Assembly: GCF_002871945.2 (NCBI RefSeq)
Contig: NZ_CP126963.1
Location: 1,922,001-1,986,000, forward strand
Direction of reading: 5' to 3'
Length of the DNA stretch: 64,000 nt
DNA from: Gleimia hominis
Lineage (GTDB): Bacteria; Actinomycetota; Actinomycetes; Actinomycetales; Actinomycetaceae
The notes below the pieces were generated by a model, which was not told the origin of the DNA, searched no databases, and saw only the letters and a program-made list of their open reading frames with translations. Of this stretch, positions 60,432 to 64,000 are shown one piece after another. Within the stretch, counting starts at the first letter, position 1. Each line of letters opens with the position of its first letter. Both the position numbers and the translations under genes were made by a program.

Positions 60432-61777
60432 CTGTGTGCAATAACGCCTGAGCTACCGCTGTGATCGCCGTCGTAGATTTCGTGGATTGAACGTGCAAGC
60501 GAGGTGTATTCGTCGTTTAGAATATTCTTCCCGTGCGCGAGGTACATGGAAACGGGGTCTTCGGCGGTTGCCCCGGCTTGTGCCCATTTTTTAATGCGGT
60601 GAAAGAGACCGTTTGCGGTTGCTTGGGTGGGGGCGGCGAAGGCGATGCCGTTGCAACCGTTTTTGTGCGCTAGTACTTCCGCAGCCATCAGGGCAGCTTC
60701 GGTTTTGCCTTCCCCCATCGCAGCTTCGATGCACATCATTATGGGGCCGTTTGCGTGTTTCGCTTCTTCGTATGCCGCGGTTTGTACCGTGTAGGGGGTA
60801 GCGGTGTTTGGCCAGTTGAACCGGTGTTTGTACGCTTCGTCTGCGCGCGTGGTTATTTGTTGTGGTCGCCACGGGCTGGGGAGTTGAAGGTGGTTGACCC
60901 CGGTGTTGAAACGGGTTTCATTCTTCTTTGTGTCCGCGTTCGTATGGTTTTGTTCAAGTGAGCGTTTGAACGCGTCTATTGGCATTTCTTTTACGCATGG
61001 GAAGAGTTTTTGGTTTGACGCGATCCAGTCCGTCATAATCACGATGCCAGTTAGCACCATTGACGCGCTTTTGGAAAGTGGTTTGTTGTTTTCTAGTACT
61101 TTCTTGAGGGCCGGCAGCGCGTTGGTACCGTTTGCTGCTGCCTGCACGGTGGTTTGCTGAGTGGTGGTCCAGTTGGGGCTTTGTCGATTCTGTTCTTCGG
61201 TTACGTTGGCGTAGGCTTCAGGGGTTGCGGGGAGGCCGTGGTGGGATCCAGAGATGCCGGCGACGCTGCGGCGTACTCGTGCTGCGCGAAGTCTTTCTGA
61301 ACGTTTCGGTTTCCTGGTTTTCGCTGTGTTTGTTTCACCAGTTTTTGTCGCCTGAGGTGCTGGCTGCGCGTAGTTGTTTAGCTGCTGTAAGTATTCTTCA
61401 ATGATTAGGCTGCTGCCTGCGCTGTGTGGGTATTTGATTGGCACGTGGGTGTTGATTTGTTCAAGGCCCGCGGCTTGGGCTCGTTCACCGAAGGAGCTGT
61501 ACCGGTGGGGTGGTAGTTGGTATGTGAAGCAGGAACCAGCTTTCCCGAGGTCGTGGGTGCCCGCTAGGAAAGTGATGAACTGTTTTGTTTCTTCTAATGA
61601 TAGGGAGAGGTATTCGGAAAGTTGTTGTTTGATCCGGTCTGCTAGCCAGTGGTCCCACAACCAAGCGGATACGCGTGCACTGTCTTCTAAGTGCTGGGCC
61701 AGTGACAACCATTCACCATCATTTTCCCCGGTTTTAGCCCACAATGCGCGAGCCCCCGGTGGCCACTGAAAATCCAT
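60386..61777 (-). CDS. cas3: Cas3 nuclease-helicase, N-terminal part (frameshifted gene)
   Basis: 463 aa in total, of which about 455 are genuine. Cas3 is the nuclease-helicase that destroys DNA bound by Cascade. The HD nuclease domain shows LAQHLEDSARV and FLAGTHDLGKAG with the metal-binding His and Asp; the helicase begins with Walker A EAAMGEGKTEAALM near residue 355 and the Q-rich AAPTQATANGLF. The frame leaves the family at GRKK and stops at a TAA shortly after, before the DEAH box. AGAGGAG precedes the ATG. First gene of the cas operon. Confidence 0.9.
   Translation of the reverse strand: MDFQWPPGARALWAKTGENDGEWLSLAQHLEDSARVSAWLWDHWLADRIKQQLSEYLSLSLEETKQFITFLAGTHDLGKAGSCFTYQLPPHRYSSFGERAQAAGLEQINTHVPIKYPHSAGSSLIIEEYLQQLNNYAQPAPQATKTGETNTAKTRKPKRSERLRAARVRRSVAGISGSHHGLPATPEAYANVTEEQNRQSPNWTTTQQTTVQAAANGTNALPALKKVLENNKPLSKSASMVLTGIVIMTDWIASNQKLFPCVKEMPIDAFKRSLEQNHTNADTKKNETRFNTGVNHLQLPSPWRPQQITTRADEAYKHRFNWPNTATPYTVQTAAYEEAKHANGPIMMCIEAAMGEGKTEAALMAAEVLAHKNGCNGIAFAAPTQATANGLFHRIKKWAQAGATAEDPVSMYLAHGKNILNDEYTSLARSIHEIYDGDHSGSSGVIAHSWLRGRKKAYSHPSP
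60411..60415 (-). other. A5 run at the cas3 frameshift
   Basis: Coding strand CGG AAA AAG GCA; re-reading one base after AAG gives GGC ATA CTC and restores RKKGILASISVM. One missing base in the A5G2 run explains the split. The codons AAA AAG are also a potential slippery pair for a -1 shift, though G AAA AAG is weaker than A AAA AAG. Confidence 0.8.
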
Positions 61778-61940
61778 ACCGACTCCTCTGTCGAGTGCTT
61801 ACAGAAACGACTATACATAACTCTGAAGATTCCATCAACTGAATAATGTACAAGTGACAATGCTTGAGTGGGTAATGTGGATTATGTGCGTTCAGAACCT
61901 GCGATATAGGTAGGGTCTTCGCGCTAATCAGTACGCTTTA

Positions 61941-61956
61941 ACTATATGTATATAGT
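61941..61956. promoter_or_regulatory. AT palindrome upstream of the cas operon
   Basis: ACTATAT and ATATAGT around a GT centre, 164 bases before the cas3 start. Possible operator or promoter element. Confidence 0.35.
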
Positions 61957-61989
61957 AGCGTAAGGGTTAAAAGTATCCGGGTAAAGAAA

Positions 61990-62024
61990 TCCGGCGCTCA
62001 AGAGTACAAATCTTTGGCGCCGGA
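61990..62024. terminator. Hairpin between the cas operon and the CRISPR relic
   Basis: Eight-bp stem TCCGGCGC / GCGCCGGA with a 19-base loop, no T tract. Confidence 0.35.
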
Positions 62025-62034
62025 ACTATTTAAA

Positions 62035-62100
62035 CCCCACATGCGTGGGGAGCAGTATGAATATAAACAGTGCGTTTACATTATTCACGGCTCATCCCCA
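62035..62100. CRISPR. Relic of a second CRISPR locus (two half repeats around one spacer-length gap)
   Basis: Twenty bases identical to the 3' part of the array repeat (62035-62054), one changed base, then exactly 33 bases, then 12 bases identical to the 5' part of the repeat (GGCTCATCCCCA, 62089-62100). The order and spacing are those of a repeat-spacer-repeat unit that has lost its outer halves. It lies on the opposite side of the cas genes from the array. Confidence 0.75.
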
Positions 62101-62149
62101 AGGAATGCCTGGTGCATTCAGTTTTGAGGAACTTGTTTCCCAGTTTAGT

Positions 62150-62220
62150 GTGTTTGCGGCGCGTTCACTGCAGTAGCGTTGGGTGAGCTTACTGCACTTA
62201 GTTTTCTGCGCCGCAAACAC
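62150..62220. terminator. Branched hairpin downstream of the FtsX-type permease
   Basis: Thirteen-bp perfect outer stem (GTGTTTGCGGCGC and its complement at 62208-62220) with a 7-bp inner stem (TGCAGTA / TACTGCA) in the loop. On the plus strand TTTT follows. Likely a terminator of the permease gene, or a structured RNA. Confidence 0.5.
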
Positions 62221-62256
62221 TTTTCGATTACTAGACCCTTATCGAGTTCTTTATTC

Positions 62257-64000
62257 TCATTCGATTGCTGCAAGAGCCTCAACCGGGTGGGCTTTCGCTG
62301 CTTTGCGCCCCGGAAGCCAAGAGGCCACAAGCGCTGCAAGCAACGCTATAAGCGCGGTGATCGCTAGGTAATGCCACGGTATCGACAAGATACTATCCGT
62401 GTTGTCGCCCATAGGTATGGAAAGCACTCCCAGCCAGCCAAAACCAATTCCCGCTGCAATCCCAATCGCAACTGAAACGGCGCTAATCAAAATCGCTTCC
62501 ACAGATAGCATCCGTTTCACATCCCGACGCGTCATCCCCAGTGCGCGCAACAAACCGTTCTCGCGCTTACGTTCCAAAACCGATAGCGCTAACGTGTTCG
62601 CCACCCCAACCAGAGCAACAATCACCGACACTCCAAGCATGCCCAGGGCACCCAGCATCATGCCGTTAATGATCTGCGAATACACTGCGCGCTCAGGTGC
62701 TCCGCCACCAACCGACAAGTCTGGGCCCGATTTCTTAATAGTAGAAACCGCATCCGTGGTCTCTGAAGGTGACAATCCATCGTCCAAACCAATGTAAATA
62801 ACCGCGTTATCACTCGCTGTCCCATCAGCTTTCAGCTTGCCTTGCTCTTGCCCCTCGGCAGGTGTAGCCGCATTTGAACCACTCGATGTGCTTATCGTAA
62901 ACAGCTTGTCGAAATCCGCTTTGCTCAACGTGTAAGTCGGTAAAGGCATCAGCACCGGCTTTAACGTAAGTGCTTCCGCAGAGGTCTTCACGTCAATCTG
63001 AGCTTCCTCCGGATCCCATCGATCCTTAGGTACCCCAATCTCACCCGGTTTCAACGTGGGGATCTTTGAGTGCGCAATACCAGACAAATCCTGCTGCAAA
63101 GCCACCTTGTCTAAGAACAAATCCGCGTCCTCAGCACCGGCGGTACCTGCATCACCACCGGGGGTACCTGCGCTGTCCGCGGGCGTACCCGAATCCTCAC
63201 CGGGGGTACCTTGCCCGGAAATGCGGATAACCTGCGCGTCCCCACTGGCCGTAGTCACCATTTTGTGAACACCCTTAACGCGGCCAATGGCCTCAAGCTC
63301 ACCAGCACTCAACGACCGCGGCGCCACCACATTAACGTCCAGCGGACGTGCCTGATTCACAGCATTATTGAGAGTCTTCTCCATAGACTGTGCCCCAACT
63401 AGCAGCGTCGTCACTAACGTAATGCCCAGCACCAAAGCGGTACCAGTTGCGCCGGTGCGCCCCGGGTTGCGTCCAGTGTTACCAGCGGCAATCGATGAGG
63501 TCACACTGAACCTCAACACTTTCCCCAAAGCCGTAGTGATATGCGGCAAGACGACAGCCACCAAAACTAAAAGGCCAACAAACAACACTAGAGAGCCCAA
63601 GAGCATCAGAACAAAGTGCGTGGACGCGGACGTTTCGCGGTACCCCACAAACACCGCTGCGCCCCCAGCAACTGCAAGTAAAACACCCAAAACAGTGGAA
63701 ACTATGCGGCGCTTACCAGAACGTGTATCCGTAGCCGCATGCTGCAAAGCAACAATCGGCTTCACCCTGCTTGCTCGCAGCGCTGGTCGGAAACCAGCGA
63801 TCATGCTCATTGCCACACCAGTCGCGATGGTCCCCAGGAACATTGGGGGCGTAATCACCTCAAGACCGTCTAAGAAAGAAGGAACCAACTGTGCGAACGA
63901 GTTAGCGCCCGCACCCAACACGGCGCCCAGAGCAACCCCAACAACTGCTGAAACCAAACCCACCAGAAGAGTTTCACCCAAAACCAAGCGCCGCACCTGG
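62257..64000 (-). CDS. FtsX/MacB-type ABC transporter permease (N-terminus beyond window)
   Basis: About 580 residues of a larger permease; the frame is open to the right edge (QVRRLVLGETLLVG) and an apparent GTG start there is not real. Visible are the end of the first membrane block, a helix pair around VSTVLGVLLAVAGGAAVF, and RNPGRTGATGTALVLGITLVTTLLVG, then an extracytoplasmic domain, and at the C-terminus the FtsX core: MMLGALGMLGVSVIVALVGVANTLALSVLERKRENGLLRALGMTRRDV and a last helix pair. The domain contains a Gly/Thr/Pro/Ala-rich repeat (GTPGEDSGTPADSAGTPGGDAGT) built from GGGGTACC-type DNA repeats. The partner ATPase is expected beyond the edge. Role unknown; the class includes lipid and peptide exporters. 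Confidence 0.9.
   Translation of the reverse strand, partial: QVRRLVLGETLLVGLVSAVVGVALGAVLGAGANSFAQLVPSFLDGLEVITPPMFLGTIATGVAMSMIAGFRPALRASRVKPIVALQHAATDTRSGKRRIVSTVLGVLLAVAGGAAVFVGYRETSASTHFVLMLLGSLVLFVGLLVLVAVVLPHITTALGKVLRFSVTSSIAAGNTGRNPGRTGATGTALVLGITLVTTLLVGAQSMEKTLNNAVNQARPLDVNVVAPRSLSAGELEAIGRVKGVHKMVTTASGDAQVIRISGQGTPGEDSGTPADSAGTPGGDAGTAGAEDADLFLDKVALQQDLSGIAHSKIPTLKPGEIGVPKDRWDPEEAQIDVKTSAEALTLKPVLMPLPTYTLSKADFDKLFTISTSSGSNAATPAEGQEQGKLKADGTASDNAVIYIGLDDGLSPSETTDAVSTIKKSGPDLSVGGGAPERAVYSQIINGMMLGALGMLGVSVIVALVGVANTLALSVLERKRENGLLRALGMTRRDVKRMLSVEAILISAVSVAIGIAAGIGFGWLGVLSIPMGDNTDSILSIPWHYLAITALIALLAALVASWLPGRKAAKAHPVEALAAIE

Noticed and set aside
63990..63996. Start of the right-edge permease at the GTG near 63996
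   Set aside because: The frame is open to the edge and the first residues already belong to an internal FtsX segment; the gene is cut by the window.
1..64000. Insertion sequences, integrase or prophage genes
   Set aside because: None found; the only mobility-like sign is the palindrome with direct repeats at 49972-50043.

Overview
The window looks like a moderately GC-rich chromosome segment of a facultatively anaerobic actinobacterium, most likely of the family Actinomycetaceae (Mobiluncus, Varibaculum or Arcanobacterium-like; the genus is a guess). The grounds are a DUF5926 protein, a DUF4129/DUF4350/MoxR/DUF58/SpoIIM/RDD cluster, GTG and TTG starts, probable leaderless genes, mixed pyruvate formate-lyase plus nitrate respiration, and a type I-E CRISPR repeat of the actinobacterial kind. 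No insertion sequence or prophage was seen.

Layout. 1-6.6 kb: a sugar-binding lipoprotein cut by the left edge with a LacI-type operator, phosphoglucomutase, a 2-hydroxyacid dehydrogenase, DUF5926, a GT2 glycosyltransferase and a YbjN protein. 6.7-10 kb: a small secreted-peptide gene, an FtsX-like permease and its ATPase, arranged like a lactococcin 972 type bacteriocin locus; the peptide gene is frameshifted in a G7 tract and the permease is cut by an in-frame TAG. 10-23 kb: zinc alcohol dehydrogenase, a PLP-fold enzyme with a membrane partner, the RDD/SpoIIM divergent pair, the MoxR/DUF58 operon and a lipid kinase. 23-30.6 kb: serS, a HAD phosphatase, then pyruvate formate-lyase whose catalytic body (699 aa) and glycyl-radical domain (83 aa) are separate genes, followed by the activase and an AGE-family isomerase. 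30.6-39.8 kb: MoaB/MogA, NarK and narGHJI, with narJ frameshifted. 39.9-41.3 kb: tRNA-Ser(UGA) and small genes. 41.4-42.5 kb: a lone nrdF whose metal ligands are replaced by Gln, Ser and Lys, the signature of metal-free class Ie ribonucleotide reductase, with candidate NrdR boxes upstream. 42.8-46.1 kb: an ABC importer fused by context to a ModD-like phosphoribosyltransferase. 46.2-49.8 kb: two YbjN genes and glycogen phosphorylase. 50.3-61.8 kb: a 29-repeat CRISPR array and a complete type I-E cas set in the order cas3-cse1-cse2-cas7-cas5-cas6e-cas1-cas2, with cas3 split by a one-base frameshift. 62-64 kb: a relic CRISPR repeat pair, a structured intergenic region and an FtsX/MacB-type permease cut by the right edge.

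Together the genes describe anaerobic energy metabolism (glycogen and glucose-phosphate use, PFL, nitrate respiration, molybdenum cofactor) with oxygen- and metal-tolerant DNA precursor synthesis. Four genes (peptide, permease, narJ, cas3) carry a single lesion in otherwise open frames; whether these are assembly errors, phase-variable states or real decay cannot be told from one sequence.
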